From Toxonevra muliebris (lineage: Eukaryota > Arthropoda > Insecta > Diptera > Pallopteridae): 64,000 nucleotides of DNA. Where the stretch lies: NCBI GenBank assembly GCA_963691655.1, contig CAVNUY010000014.1, positions 1-64,000 on the forward strand. The letters run 5' to 3'. The notes beneath the pieces are model-generated. The model was not told the origin of the DNA. It did no database searches and saw only the letters and a program-made list of their open reading frames with translations. The stretch's first letter is position 1. Every line of letters starts with the position of its first letter. The position numbers were made by a program, and so were the translations under genes. Below, in pieces: positions 1 through 10,067 of this stretch.

Positions 1-161
1 CTGAGAAGAATGTTGACACCATTAAACACGTGGAAGTGGAACTACTCATGTAAATGATTAGTGTAATGATTCGATTTTGATCGGAGACTGGCACGCTCAT
101 ATAGATATATCTCTTGCAAAAGTTTTAGTTGTTGTAATTTTTTCATTAACCCTACTTTGCC
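1..161. other. AT-rich DNA, no gene seen
   Basis: No open reading frame of note and no recognisable repeat. It directly precedes the inverted-repeat element that starts near 162. Confidence 0.5.
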
Positions 162-1784
162 ACACCCAGAGAAATATTTACTTGGTTCGAAGAAAAACGG
201 CTATAAAATTGAGGAAAAATGGGAATGATTTGGCGCCATAGAAACGGTTTCCTCATTTAGATATACAAAATTTCTTTGAGTTGAGGAAATATTTTTCAAA
301 TAATAGAAATTGTATATAATTTAGGTAAAATTTTCCTCAGTTTGAGGAATAATTTTCCATAGATTAAAGTCAATTTACTTTTTGGAAAACAAATCCTCAA
401 TTTATGGAATATTTTCTACAATGTTGTTTTAATTAAAAGACATAGAAATCATGTTTTTTTTACTTGTATTCATTTTTTATTTTTAATAAGAATTAAGGTT
501 TACATTCATACGTATTGTTACAAACACTACACTACACTTTTGAAATTATCAAAAGATCCTTATGGCCACCAAAAAATTATAAATTGAATATATATTTTTT
601 TTCAAAAATTATATCAATAGCCACAAACCACTTCGCTTGAAATAGAGACGCCGACTTAAAAATTCAAAAGAAAAACAAAGCGTACGCGATTATCTGCTAA
701 GGCCAAAAGAGTAAAGCTAGTTTTTTTGTATATACAAAAATTATGTATGGAGAACATTTTTGATATATTCGTCTCTTTCTCACATTTTCATTTTTTATGC
801 CCAAATAGTATGTAAGTTTAATTACCTTATTTTATTCTAAATTAGGTAATTTGTTCTTTTATGGTATTTTGATACTTTTGTTTTGCAGCCAAATGGTGTT
901 TGAATTTTTATATGCTGGTGCGACTAAATTTTAGAAAAAACAGGTTTATGGAAACGTCCATTGTTCCATGCGCATTTATGTTAACAATAGACCAAGTACT
1001 TCATAAAAGCTCTTGAGTTAAAATTTTATGCAGAGAAGCGTTGTAAGGACTAAGTTTTAGAAAAAAAAATATATTTGAAGATGCCCATTTACCACACCCA
1101 TATTTTCTTGTGTTTTATTTACTTTTTTATCTTACTTTTCTTTAATTTTAGTTTTAACAATTTCATTGAAACTTGGGATTTGATTTCAATTGGTAGGCAG
1201 CACCGCAATTAAATTTCCAAAAATGAAGAAAAAACTTACTTCAAATTGAACACCATGGTTTCATTAAAGGAGCACATTTTTCTTCATTTTGAGGAAAATT
1301 TACATAAACGAGAGAAATTTTCGTGGATTTAAATTGAGGAAACTTTTTCTTTGTTCTAGAGATGGGTATTTTTCTGGGTGCAGGTCCGCATAACGAAGCT
1401 GGGCGAAGCCCAACTAGTATTCCATAAATTGAGGATTTTTTTTCTAAAAAGGTAGTAAATTGACTTCAATTTATAGAAAATTATTCCTCAAACTGAGGAA
1501 AATTTTTCATAAATTATATACAACTTCAAATATTGAAATAAAATATTATTCATTTGAAAAACGCAATTTTTACAAATTGAAGACATATGTATTTCTTTAA
1601 TTTATAGAAAACTTCCTTCTGTCAAAGAAATTTTTCTCTAAAATAAAGAAAAAATATTTCCTCAATTCAAAGAAATTTTGTATACCTAAATGAGGAAACC
1701 ATTTCTATGGCCCCAAATCATTCCCATTTTTCCTCAATTTGATAGCCGTTTTAATTCAAACGAGGTAAGTATTTCTCTGGGTGT
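162..1784. mobile_element. Long-TIR foldback-type DNA element, non-coding
   Basis: The left end (162-415) and the right end (about 1405-1784) are inverted copies of each other. The outer tips read ACACCCAGAGAAATA on both sides, and the first 80 bp or so match almost base for base. The right arm carries extra sequence, about 120 bp, in its middle. Runs of TTGAGGAAA/TTTCCTCAA recur in both arms and in the interior. No transposase reading frame is present, so this is a non-autonomous element. A second copy of the tip, TTTTTCTGGGTG, ends at 1380, so the element may be a composite. I found no convincing target-site duplication, so the superfamily is not assigned. Confidence 0.75.
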
Positions 1785-2339
1785 AGACAAATGAGAGAGA
1801 GAAGATATAAGCAGAGAACGAACTATTTCTTTTCGTTTTGTTCTGCTGATTCAAAGGAACGAAACACAATTGCGTCGTACGACGGTAAAGCATTTACCGA
1901 CAACTAACAGAGGGCATAGCTATTACAATTATTATTATATGAAGTGCGGTTTTAACTAACAGATAGCATAGCAAGTATGGTTTGTGTCGAGGATAATTAA
2001 TATGGCCTTTGGAGAGTATATATAATAAAATTCATTGCATTCATCGTTGTAGAAATCATTGCTTTAGCGAGAGCAGAATATATATGTGTGTATATGCGTA
2101 TACATTAGTGATGGGTTTTCGATACGATCGTAGTTTTTTCAGCACACTTTGAGGTTCGGAAATGCGTAAGTGCATAAGCAAGATTTTTAGTACACTTTCG
2201 TACAATTGATTCTTTTTAAATGATATTATTTCAAAGAAAAATAAAACTGTGCTACTTTTATGCTGTTATCGATTGCACACTGAAAAATTATAAGGGGTTA
2301 GGCCTATATAGTTGGTGGATTGGCAGTAATAAATTTCAC
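1785..2339. other. Intergenic AT-rich DNA with a short dispersed repeat
   Basis: No gene seen. A stretch near 2031-2076 (GCATTCATCGTTGT, then AATCATTGCTT and AGCG.GAG) recurs at 21364-21404 in the same orientation, and both sites have purine-rich GAGA tracts nearby. This suggests two diverged copies of one dispersed repeat. Confidence 0.4.
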
Positions 2340-2620
2340 ACATACAAGACTAAGAGCTGAAAATAATTTAAATAAAAAAAAAATTTTAACATATACCATG
2401 TTTTTAAAACGGACTAAAAGTATAAAATAATTTCTCCTAGCCCCATACAGAGTTATAACACAATACAGTTTCCTAACCCCATATAAATTGTTCTGAAAAC
2501 TTGCAATTGTGAATTTTAGTAGGTATGAAAATACTATTTAATACGATTTAAAACAAAAAACGTGGGTCGCATGCAATAGAAAATTGATGGAGGAATAGTT
2601 CACGTAAGTCTCTATCAATT
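2340..2620. repeat. Dispersed repeat, second copy at 29540-29790
   Basis: This stretch closely matches 29540-29790 in the same orientation. Shared stretches include ATAAAATAATTTCTCCTA near 2424 and 29609, then CCCCATACAGA, and later AATAGAAAATTGATG followed by GAATAGTTCAC. It has no coding potential. The second copy lies inside the hAT element at 28746-32228, so the family has moved independently or was carried there. Confidence 0.7.
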
Positions 2621-2699
2621 TAAATTGCTTAAATTCCCAAATCAGTTATGAAAAATTCCCCAAAATAAAAAACCACAGTAGTCCACATTTTTGGGTTTA

Positions 2700-2955
2700 T
2701 AACCCTTACCATAAACATTTCTTTTTAAAGTTGCCCAAAAAGTCTCAATGGGTCTTAGCTGTGGAACGTTTGGGGGTTTTGCAGCTGTGGTACAAATTCT
2801 ATATATATATATTTTTTAAAGCAGACTGTGGTTTTGGCATAATGAGCAGGCGCCAGATCTGGCCAAAATATTGTTCTGTCATTCATATTGATAACATTTT
2901 GAAGTACAGGAAGACATTTTTTATACAGGTCATTCCATATCGTATTTGCAATCAA
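2700..2955 (-). pseudogene. Tc1/mariner-superfamily transposase fragment (DD37E-like)
   Basis: On the minus strand a 66-residue frame contains FWPDLAPAHYAK, the motif around the second catalytic Asp of mariner-like DDE transposases. Upstream of it lies a segment with NDLYKKCLPVL, as seen in such enzymes. The following motif with the catalytic Glu (RPIETFWATLKR) is present but in another frame, so a frameshift lies between about 2760 and 2785. Counting across the break gives about 37 residues between Asp and Glu, as in the DD37E group, but the frameshift makes this approximate. The first catalytic Asp and the DNA-binding domain are missing. No terminal repeats were seen around it. This is a dead 3' fragment of a transposase gene. 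Confidence 0.7.
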
Positions 2956-3216
2956 AAATTTAAATCACCCCAAACATTTATTTTCATGTTTCGGATACAA
3001 AACAAATCGACCAGTATTTTTTTGTTTCAACATGATACGCAAAACTTTCGAGTTACGAATATTTAAACATTTGAAGTGTGAAAAATCAAACTTTTGTGTA
3101 ATCGTGTAGCTCATAAGCGATTTTATAAAAAGTAACGAAATTTTCAGGAAAGGTTCGCGGTAAGTCGAACTTTTTAAGGTCTAATAAAAAAAAATTTCAT
3201 ATTTTTTTAATCAAAC

Positions 3217-3999
3217 AAATGAGCATATGTTATAAACAAATTGCATTTACAAAAAATGCGACTTTTTTAAATCGCCTTTTCAATCATTAAAATATTTGTC
3301 ATAGTACCTATAATGCCTCATAAATTTTAGAGTGGACCGTTCAGAAGTTTCCAAGATATCAATAATTGTTTATAGTCGCTTAGGCCACGAGCGTGTAATA
3401 GCACGCCATCCTTTCAGGCTGCGCGGCGCTGTGCCCGCTCGAAAAAGATTTTTCGTATTTATCTTGGTATTCTATTGAATGATTAGAATTAAAAAATCCC
3501 AAATAATGAGATAATATCATACAAAGACAATATATAAGTATGAAAAAGAAGGAAATTCTTTCTTTCATACATTTAAATAAAATGTTCTAATATTATTTAT
3601 GTAAATTACATTTTCCCAGGGAGTCATATCGTAAGTTTATTGAAAACCATCTTGTGAGTAGCTATGCCCGAATCCAAGTGAATAATGAATTCTTGCTTGA
3701 TCATTTTTCCAATGAGAACCTGTAACAGCAATTTGAATCACACACGCGTAATTTTCCTCTAATTCGCAAATAACAAGACATTGATAACTCTGCAGATTTT
3801 TCTTGATCATTTTGTAACAAGATGCTTGTTGACGTGCGGCAAATGAGTGAGTAAGAAAGGCTTTACTGGTTTGACACAAATTTTGAATAAATTCCTGTTA
3901 TGAGGCATTCTAAATAAACAAATATTTTAATGATTGAAAAGACGATTTAAAATGTTCCATTTTTCGTAAATGCAATTTGTTTATAACATTTGCTCATTA
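3217..3999. mobile_element. Foldback element with arms of about 100 bp
   Basis: The left arm 3217-3324 is the reverse complement of 3898-3999. Shared blocks include TTATAAACAAATTGCATTTA, then TTTCAATCATTAAAATATTT and ATGCCTCATAA. The interior of about 570 bp is non-coding. It contains a GC-richer patch near 3380-3440 that stands out from the surrounding AT-rich sequence. No transposase is present and no target duplication was found. Confidence 0.7.
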
Positions 4000-4251
4000 A
4001 AATATTTGTCATTTATTTTTATATTTATACATTTTTTTTCACATTCGATGATTTTTTTTTTAATTTTTGTTGTCGACATTATACTTTTTCGCCAACGCAC
4101 GATATGACTTTGCTAAATGACCCACAATTTCTGCCTTTAATTTAGCAATTTTTTACTGGAGCCACATTTTCTTTCATACGATTTCCCAATCCTGAAAGCC
4201 TTAATAGTGTTATAAATAAAAGTTTTGTTTGAATTGCATTTTAGAAAAATT

Positions 4252-4653
4252 TCAAAATATCTCATATTTAGTTTTGAGTGCATTATTTTTACAAAATTTA
4301 CAAATCAATTTGCGACGTTCTGATTCTGTCAATGACATGTTTGTAACTATTTGTTGTCTACGGAACTGACCTCTAGTCAAATAATTGCGGAAATAGTACC
4401 GTCTTGCTATTCTTGTTTTGCATTTGAAATTATGGTTAGAAATCAGTTCATATTTTATTCCGCACACGTTACATGAAAAAAGATTAATATGATTGCCAAA
4501 ACAAAATTTGAATCTACGTAACATGTGCTCAGTTTCACTTTCAATCAATACTGCAATGCTGATTGCGCGCTGTGATAAGTGCTCATTACTTTTTTTGAGA
4601 TTGAGAATAATGATTTTTTCTTTTGAGGAATTTTTCGTAATTGATTTGGGAAT
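4252..4653 (-). CDS. Cys-rich small protein or gene fragment, unidentified
   Basis: An open frame runs on the minus strand from just after a stop at 4654 to a TGA at 4252. The first Met in it is at about 4522, in the context HMLRRFKFCFGNHINLF. Two Cys pairs are spaced like a split zinc ribbon: CNVC, then about 50 residues, then CKFC, with a basic, Arg-rich stretch between them. The layout is reminiscent of the C18orf21/UPF0711 family or the Rpr2/Rpp21 RNase P subunit family, but this is weak pattern matching. No promoter or partner exon could be assigned. It could be an exon of a small host gene, a retro-copy, or a chance frame. Function is not known. Confidence 0.3.
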   Translation of the reverse strand: MPKSITKNSSKEKIIILNLKKSNEHLSQRAISIAVLIESETEHMLRRFKFCFGNHINLFSCNVCGIKYELISNHNFKCKTRIARRYYFRNYLTRGQFRRQQIVTNMSLTESERRKLICKFCKNNALKTKYEIF

Positions 4654-4659
4654 TTAAGT

Positions 4660-4977
4660 ATCTCAAAAAAAAAAATATTCTCAGAAAGCGTTTTAATTTT
4701 AAAATGTTAAGAAAAAAACCATTTTTTTTATAGGAAAAAAAATTTATAAAAATAACAACAGAAATTTTAAAAACTCATTCTTTAACAAAAAACTTTGATG
4801 TCTCAATCGCCGATTTCTGATCAACCGTTTACGAGAAATCAGTTTGTTAAGAAAACCATTTGAAAAACTTCAATTGTTAATAACTTTTAAACTTGATAAT
4901 TTTTTTCGATAAAATTTACTGACTGTATGACGAAATTAATTGCACTGAAATAGAAGAAAAGTTATATAATTTACCCA
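4660..4977. other. AT-rich DNA, nothing recognised
   Basis: A/T-rich sequence between the Cys-rich frame and the LINE relic. No gene or repeat was recognised. Confidence 0.4.
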
Positions 4978-6200
4978 TTATTGGAATGTGGAATGATCAA
5001 CAGTGTTAAATGCTTTTGAATAGTCAAGTAAAGCCAAAAATGTAAAATTGTTATTGCCAAGTTCTTGACGAATATCTTCCGACACCTTGATTAGAGCTGT
5101 GACACAACTTATTTTAGGTTTAAAACCAGATTGTTTTTCGGATAGTAATTTGTGTTTAGTAATATAATTAGTTATTTGCTTAATTACTAGCAGCTTAAAT
5201 GCTGTGGAAATATATGAAGGTATAGAAATTGGTCTTAAATCATTACAAATTTTAGGAATTAGTAATATTTTTTTTTGGCCGATTTCCAACTCTTAGGAAG
5301 CAAGAAGTAGTAAAAATATGGTTAAACATATGTATGTGTAAAGGGTAAAAGCATAAGTAGTAAAGCCTTTAGAAAAGTAGGGTATATTTCATCAAATCCA
5401 ACCGCACTTGACTTGATTGAAAGAAAACTATCTAAAACATTAAGTTGATCCAAACAGGAAAAACCGAAGACTTCATCTTGGCAGTGTTGTAATCATAATA
5501 ATTTTTGCCTAATGTCGGAACTGGTGCATTAGAAAATTTAACATTTAAAGCATTAACATCGTCTATTTGAACAGTTTCTCTCACAAACTCTATTCTATTC
5601 TCACAAATACCTGAATTGCGAATTTCGCGCCATAATCGCTTACTGCCTATTGCTTTCTCAAATTTGTTATCATAAAACGTTCTTTTCGCAGTTTTAATTG
5701 CTTTTACAATATTATTTCTTAAAATCTTAAATTGTTTTAAAAATCCAGGTGTTTTAAATCTTTTCCATCGGTTATATCCATTGTTTCGATCATCTATTAT
5801 TCTTTTGATTTCAGAGTTAATCCATGGACGTTGAGAAAGATGGATTGTTTTCCTTTTGATCGTTAGTGCTACTGATGACTTCAATAAACAAATATTCGAA
5901 AATGCAGTCCCGTACCGACTTCCACTTTAGTTTACCTGCAATGTTTTCTTTAACCAGGATTATCACCCCGCCAACGTGACTGTGCCTATCAGCTTGAAAC
6001 ATTCCCGTTTATTTTGAACAAATCATGGTGCATTGTAGTTAAAACCAGGTTTCTGAAACACATATTATATCCATTGAAGAACCTTCAAAAATATTTTTAA
6101 ATTCGTCTATTTTACTATTAAGACTTTGGGCATTAATGTGACAAATCTGCAATCCACACTTTTGTTTACATAAAACTCTGATTAGATTAAACACATTGTC
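4978..6200 (-). pseudogene. Non-LTR retrotransposon (LINE) ORF2 relic: endonuclease and RT pieces
   Basis: Three minus-strand pieces belong to one LINE ORF2. At about 6160-6000 lies the start of an apurinic-type endonuclease (HINAQSLNSKIDEF, then ICVSETW). At 6002-5817 follows the next endonuclease strand (ADRHSHVGGVIILVKENI). At 5884-5432 is the Lys/Arg-rich linker (RPWINSEIKR, KTAKRTFYDNKF). At 5289-4978 is the N-terminal half of the reverse transcriptase, with LRPISIPSY, SEKQSGFKP and motif A LDYSKAFNTVDH, whose Asp is a catalytic residue. Most of the endonuclease core, the RT YADD part and the 3' end are missing. The pieces are in different frames. The motif set fits a Jockey/CR1-like clade; the exact clade is an inference. 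Confidence 0.85.
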
Positions 6201-6582
6201 CTTGGAATTATTTGCACAATAGGTTGTGACATAAACATAAAAACAAATATAGAAAAATGGATACGAAACTCTTAGATATGAAATGTTGAAAATGGGCTTG
6301 ATTAAATTTTTAAAATGACGTAAATTAATTGCAATTGGTCGAAATATAAAACAAAAACGTTTTTTTGGACAAAAATTTAAATCGAAAACTCACTTCAAAA
6401 ATAATAAAGACTAGAAAACATGAAAATATGCCCTATTTCTTATATTTTACATAAAGTTTGCACTTTGACGTAGAGAACCTGGTATTTATAAACTAATTCA
6501 ATGGATAAATACCGAAGCTATGACCACTTATGTACGAAGACCAAAATTCAACTTTTTCTCTATATTTGTATTTTCCCTCATT
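6201..6582. other. AT-rich DNA, nothing recognised
   Basis: Possible 5' flank of the LINE relic. No coding or repeat structure was recognised. Confidence 0.4.
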
Positions 6583-6705
6583 TATAAGGTATATTATTGT
6601 TTTATTCTATCTGTCTGTCCTTATAGTAGGATATATAAGAGTATATGTGGGAATTTTGTTTTCGCAATTGAATCGCTTTTTATTGAAAACGTTATAAAAT
6701 TTTTT
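6583..6705. repeat. Dispersed repeat, inverted copy at 20935-21056
   Basis: The sequence around TTTTATTCTATCTGTC, then CCTTATAGTAGGATATATAA and GAGTATATGTGGGAATTTTG matches the reverse complement of 20935-21056. It lies directly beside the gypsy LTR. No gene function is evident. Confidence 0.7.
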
Positions 6706-6713
6706 ATTAATTT

Positions 6714-7054
6714 ACTTGCTGGAAATTGGGCAAGTGTCCACTTTAAAGTTTAAATAAAAAGACTTAACTTTTGGTTAGAAAATATATTTAATGTGAAAAT
6801 GTGAAAAAAGTATGTTTAGTTCGACGGTCTAGAATGAACTATCTTTTTTTGTGATAAATGTCACACCATCGTATGTGAGTCCGATGACGTTGGGTTTTTA
6901 TTGTAGTTAACGGTTGATGATGGTCGATCATGGTATTGGACAGCGAATCACGTCATCTCGCTGTAGTATTATGAGATTATTTCTAACGGCGTTAGATGCC
7001 GTTTAGTTTTTTAATTGCTAGCTGTCGGCAACGACGAATTTGGATGCCACTACA
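6714..7054 (-). repeat. 3' LTR of gypsy-type element
   Basis: This block of about 340 bp is nearly identical to 15240-15573 and flanks the minus-strand gypsy genes. In element sense it begins TGTAGTGGCATCC and ends near CAGCAAGTAA. A polypurine tract (GGCAGGGGGCTGG in element sense, about 7055-7068) sits just before it, as expected at a 3' LTR. The two LTRs differ by short indels, such as the ATGTGAAA duplication in this copy, and a few substitutions. The outer flanks do not show a clear target-site duplication. Confidence 0.85.
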
Positions 7055-7069
7055 CCAGCCCCCTGCCAG

Positions 7070-9240
7070 TCTATGTCTAGTAGAGACATAGACGATTTGG
7101 AAAACGAATTTTTCTTCCTGATCGAGTGGCGGTTATAGTGCGATGGTGCTCACTGGCCGTTGTATGTGAATAGTTATCGGCTGGAGTGACATTTGCTATT
7201 GTTTGATCACTGGTGTTTGACGACAGTTTGGTTCACTTGGTGTTTCATGGTCGCTTTTGCCGTCGTTTTCGATGAACGCAGGTTTGAGACGGTCGATCCT
7301 AACGTGCTTTCATCGCGATTCGGAATTTTTTTACGAATTCGGCTTCGTTGCCGAGTGTTGGTTGTTCCGTGAAAAAATCTGATGGTAAGCGTAATGTTTG
7401 GCCGTAAACCATTTCGGCTGCTGTTGCTTTAATGTCTTCTTTAAATGCACAACGGAGTCCAAGCATGATCAATGGTATTTCTAAGGTCCAGCTGGTATTA
7501 TTTTTGCATTTTAGTGCCGTTTTAAGTGTGCGGTGGAATCTCTCTATCATTCCGTTTGCCTGTGGGTGAAACGCAGTGGTTCGAATGTGTTTTGTGCCAA
7601 GACGATGATTTATTTGACGCATTAATTCACTTTCAAATTGTCTACCTTGATCGGTGCTTATTCTCGAAGGAGTCCCGAAAGGGGAAATCCATTGTTCGAT
7701 GATGGCTGTGGTAACTGTATCAGCTGTTATATTTTTAACTGGTATTGGTTCAGGCCACCGTGTGAATCGGTCAATAATTGTGACTAAATATCGGAAATCG
7801 TTCGATATCGGCAATGGACCTACAATGTCAACATTTATGTGTTCGAAACGATTTTTAGTGAGGAGATAGTTAGCTAATGGTGCCTTGTTGTAACGATGGA
7901 TTTTTGATTTTTGACAAGATATGCATGTTTTTGTCCAGTGTGTGATATCTTTTCTCATGCTGGGCCAAATGAATTTTTCAGCAACGAGACGATTGGTTGC
8001 TCTTGTGCCTGGATGTGATACGTTGTGTGTGACATTGAAAACTAGTTTCCGATACGACTTAGTTACAAAAGGTCTCGCTGTGTTGTTGTGCTTCTGACAA
8101 TATAGCATTTTATCAGATCCTGGAATTGGTATTTTTGTTAATAAAATGCTATTTGTTGATTTACCTTCGATTATTGCTTTAATTTCCTCGTCTCTCTCTT
8201 GGTTATCAGCTATAAGATTATAATCGATGGAATTTTCACGTAGCGATTCGATTCTGGATAAATAGTCCGGAACTACATTAGATTTTCCTTGAATGTGCCT
8301 GATGTCAGTTGTAAATTGACTTATGTAATGTAGTTGGCGAAGGTGTTGTGGTGTTGCTTTTTCCGGCTTTTGATTAAACGCATGTGTTAGAGGTTTGTGG
8401 TCAGTGTAAACTATACAAATTCTCCCTTCGATTTGATCCGCAAAATGTTTGACGCCTTTGTAAATTGCCAGCAGTTCTCGGGAGTAGGCGCCCCATGTTT
8501 TTTGCGTATCCGATAACTTTTTGGAATAAAATCCCAGTGGTTGAAATGTGTTGTTTACATATTGATGTAAAACTCCTCCGATGCTCTTGTCGGATGCATC
8601 AGTGGCGAGTACTAAATTTGCATTTTCTAATGGGTATGCGAGAAGTGTTGCATGTGCAAGCTGATCCTTGAATTTTTTGAATGCCTCTTTTCCTTGTGGT
8701 GTCCACTGGATTTCACGTTTGTCGTTTTTTACATTACCTGGGATTAGCTGTTGCAAAATATCCTGAGTTGCTGCTGCTCCTTTAATAAAACGGCGATAAA
8801 AATTTACCATTGCTATGAATCGCCGTAACTCTTTAACGATGTTTGGTTCTCGAAATTCTTTTATGACAGTTACTTTTTCTGGTATTGGTAGTATGCCTTC
8901 GACAGTTACCATGTGGCCGAGAAATTTTACAGAGGTTTTTCCGAAAACGCATTTACTTAGATTTAGTGTCATACCGTGTTGTTTTAGTCGATCGAAAACA
9001 ATTCGAAGGCGTTGTTCGTGTTCTTCCTCAGAATCAGGCGATACAAATATCGTCGATGTATGGTACAACGAAATCTAAACTGCGCATGATGTTATCAATG
9101 TGCCTCTGCAATGTTTGACTGGCATTGCATAGTCCATTTGGCATGTAAACGAATTCAAATATCGCTGTTTTAGATATGTCGTCTGGAGACACCGGTATTT
9201 GGTGATATGCTTTTTCCGCATCGATGGTGGAGAAAATCTT
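7070..9240 (-). pseudogene. Gypsy pol: RT (partial), RNase H, integrase
   Basis: The minus-strand frame begins near 9240 with RT motif A (STIDAEKAYHQIPV), then FEFVYMPNGLCNA and the catalytic YIDD near 9050. The frame shifts directly after YIDD, and the long frame 9068-7299 continues. That frame holds the RT thumb (KFLGHMVT), RNase H (LVLATDASDKSIGG, ELLAIYKGVKHF, IVYTDHKPLTHAF), the integrase HHCC zinc finger (HNVSH, then CISCQKSK) and the DDE core: Asp in NVDIVGPLP, Asp in STDQGRQF, Glu in HPQANGMIERFHR. A stop follows AMKAR at 7299, but an in-frame DRLKPAFIE-type tail continues to about 7260. Near 7090-7120 a TRSGRKIRFPNR motif marks the usual end of such polyproteins. The N-terminal RT region is deleted. 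Confidence 0.9.
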
Positions 9241-9241
9241 A

Positions 9242-9526
9242 TTAAAATGTTATTATGGGTGTGCCGTTAGCGGCATAAAATGATGCATGTGATTTTGCTG
9301 TTTGTAAATCAGCTGTTGTTGGCGGTAAAACAGATGCATCGGCACCTGTGTCAATTAGAAAAAGTATATTTGTACGTTGGTCTTTGATGAATAACCGAAG
9401 AGATTTATTTAGACCGAGAGAATTCTCTCCAATGGCTCGGTTTATTAGTTTCCCGAATTGGGATTTGAGTGATGTGGCGGTTTGCATTTGCTTGCTTCTG
9501 CACCGAATATTAAGTGCCACCAACAA
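9242..9526 (-). pseudogene. Gypsy protease domain
   Basis: The frame overlaps the 3' end of gag in another reading frame, the usual gag-pol arrangement needing a ribosomal frameshift. It contains the retropepsin active site in LFLIDTGADASVLPP (catalytic Asp in DTGA) and a following AANGTPI motif typical of the flap/substrate-binding half. It ends at a stop just before RT motif A. About 200 residues of protease end, linker and fingers/palm of RT would normally lie between, so this junction near 9240 is an internal deletion. It cannot make a working Pol. Confidence 0.85.
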
Positions 9527-9859
9527 TGTTCGAAAGGTCGTTTTTGCTGCTCTGGTAGCGTGCCAGCACCTTCACCTGAACGCGATGGCGTGTTCCTGCG
9601 TGTATGGGATCGTGATTGTGATCTGGAGCGCATTGGTTGCTGATGGTTTTGCATGTAGCGCATTATTTGGCTAATTTGTTGTTGCATAGTTACAATAGCA
9701 TTCATTGTTTTGTCGTTCGCAACTGATGGTGCTGAAGAGACAGAGCTGTTTGATCTAGATGGTTTCAATGCTTCGAATACACGGTCAGCCATGGAAGCTG
9801 CCTACTTTAATGTTAAATCATTGGATGATACGATTGCTCGAACCTGCTCAGGTAGATTT
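9445..9859 (-). pseudogene. Gypsy gag, C-terminal part with zinc-knuckle remnant
   Basis: The frame continues gag after the copia insertion. The first residues downstream of the insertion include PEQVRAIVSSND, the end of the capsid-like region. A TAG at 9802-9804 then interrupts the frame before MADRVFEALKP. A Gln/Met-rich segment (MQQQISQIMRYMQNHQQ) and an Arg/Ser-rich segment (SRSQSRSHTRRN) follow. The end has a short knuckle CWWHLIFGAEASKC of the type seen in this gypsy group, which should be followed by a last Cys that here reads His. Nucleic-acid binding is the expected role. Confidence 0.8.
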
Positions 9860-10052
9860 TGTTAAAATAGCACTGTACAATTAAATACTTATTCAGAATA
9901 TATGTTTTATAATCGTAGTAAACTTTATATATACTTTGTATTGTATAAAATATTTTATTATTTAGTGAATTTTCAAATATTGTATCAGCAACATCAGTTT
10001 TGCTTTTTAAATAAAATTCATTCATTGTTCATCGAAATCGTTTATTTTATCT
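9860..10052 (+). repeat. 5' LTR of copia-type element
   Basis: The 193-bp LTR starts TGTTAAAATAGCAC and ends TTATTTTATCT. It matches 13995-14187 with only three substitutions that I can count, so the insertion is fairly recent. A 5-bp target duplication GATTT flanks the pair (9855-9859 and 14188-14192). A TATATATA stretch near 9928 could act in transcription start; this is inferred only. Confidence 0.93.
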
Positions 10053-10067
10053 GGTTATGGGTCCAGA
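10053..10067 (+). promoter_or_regulatory. Copia primer-binding site, initiator tRNA-Met type
   Basis: Directly after the LTR lies GGTTATGGGTCCAGA. It is complementary to the anticodon arm of initiator tRNA-Met with one mismatch or so, as in Drosophila copia, which primes from a half-tRNA. The ATG of the first gag frame (10057) lies inside this site. Confidence 0.8.

Noticed and set aside
7654..9674. Plus-strand frames over the gypsy genes
   Set aside because: All are antisense shadows of pol and gag, which carry the catalytic motifs on the minus strand.
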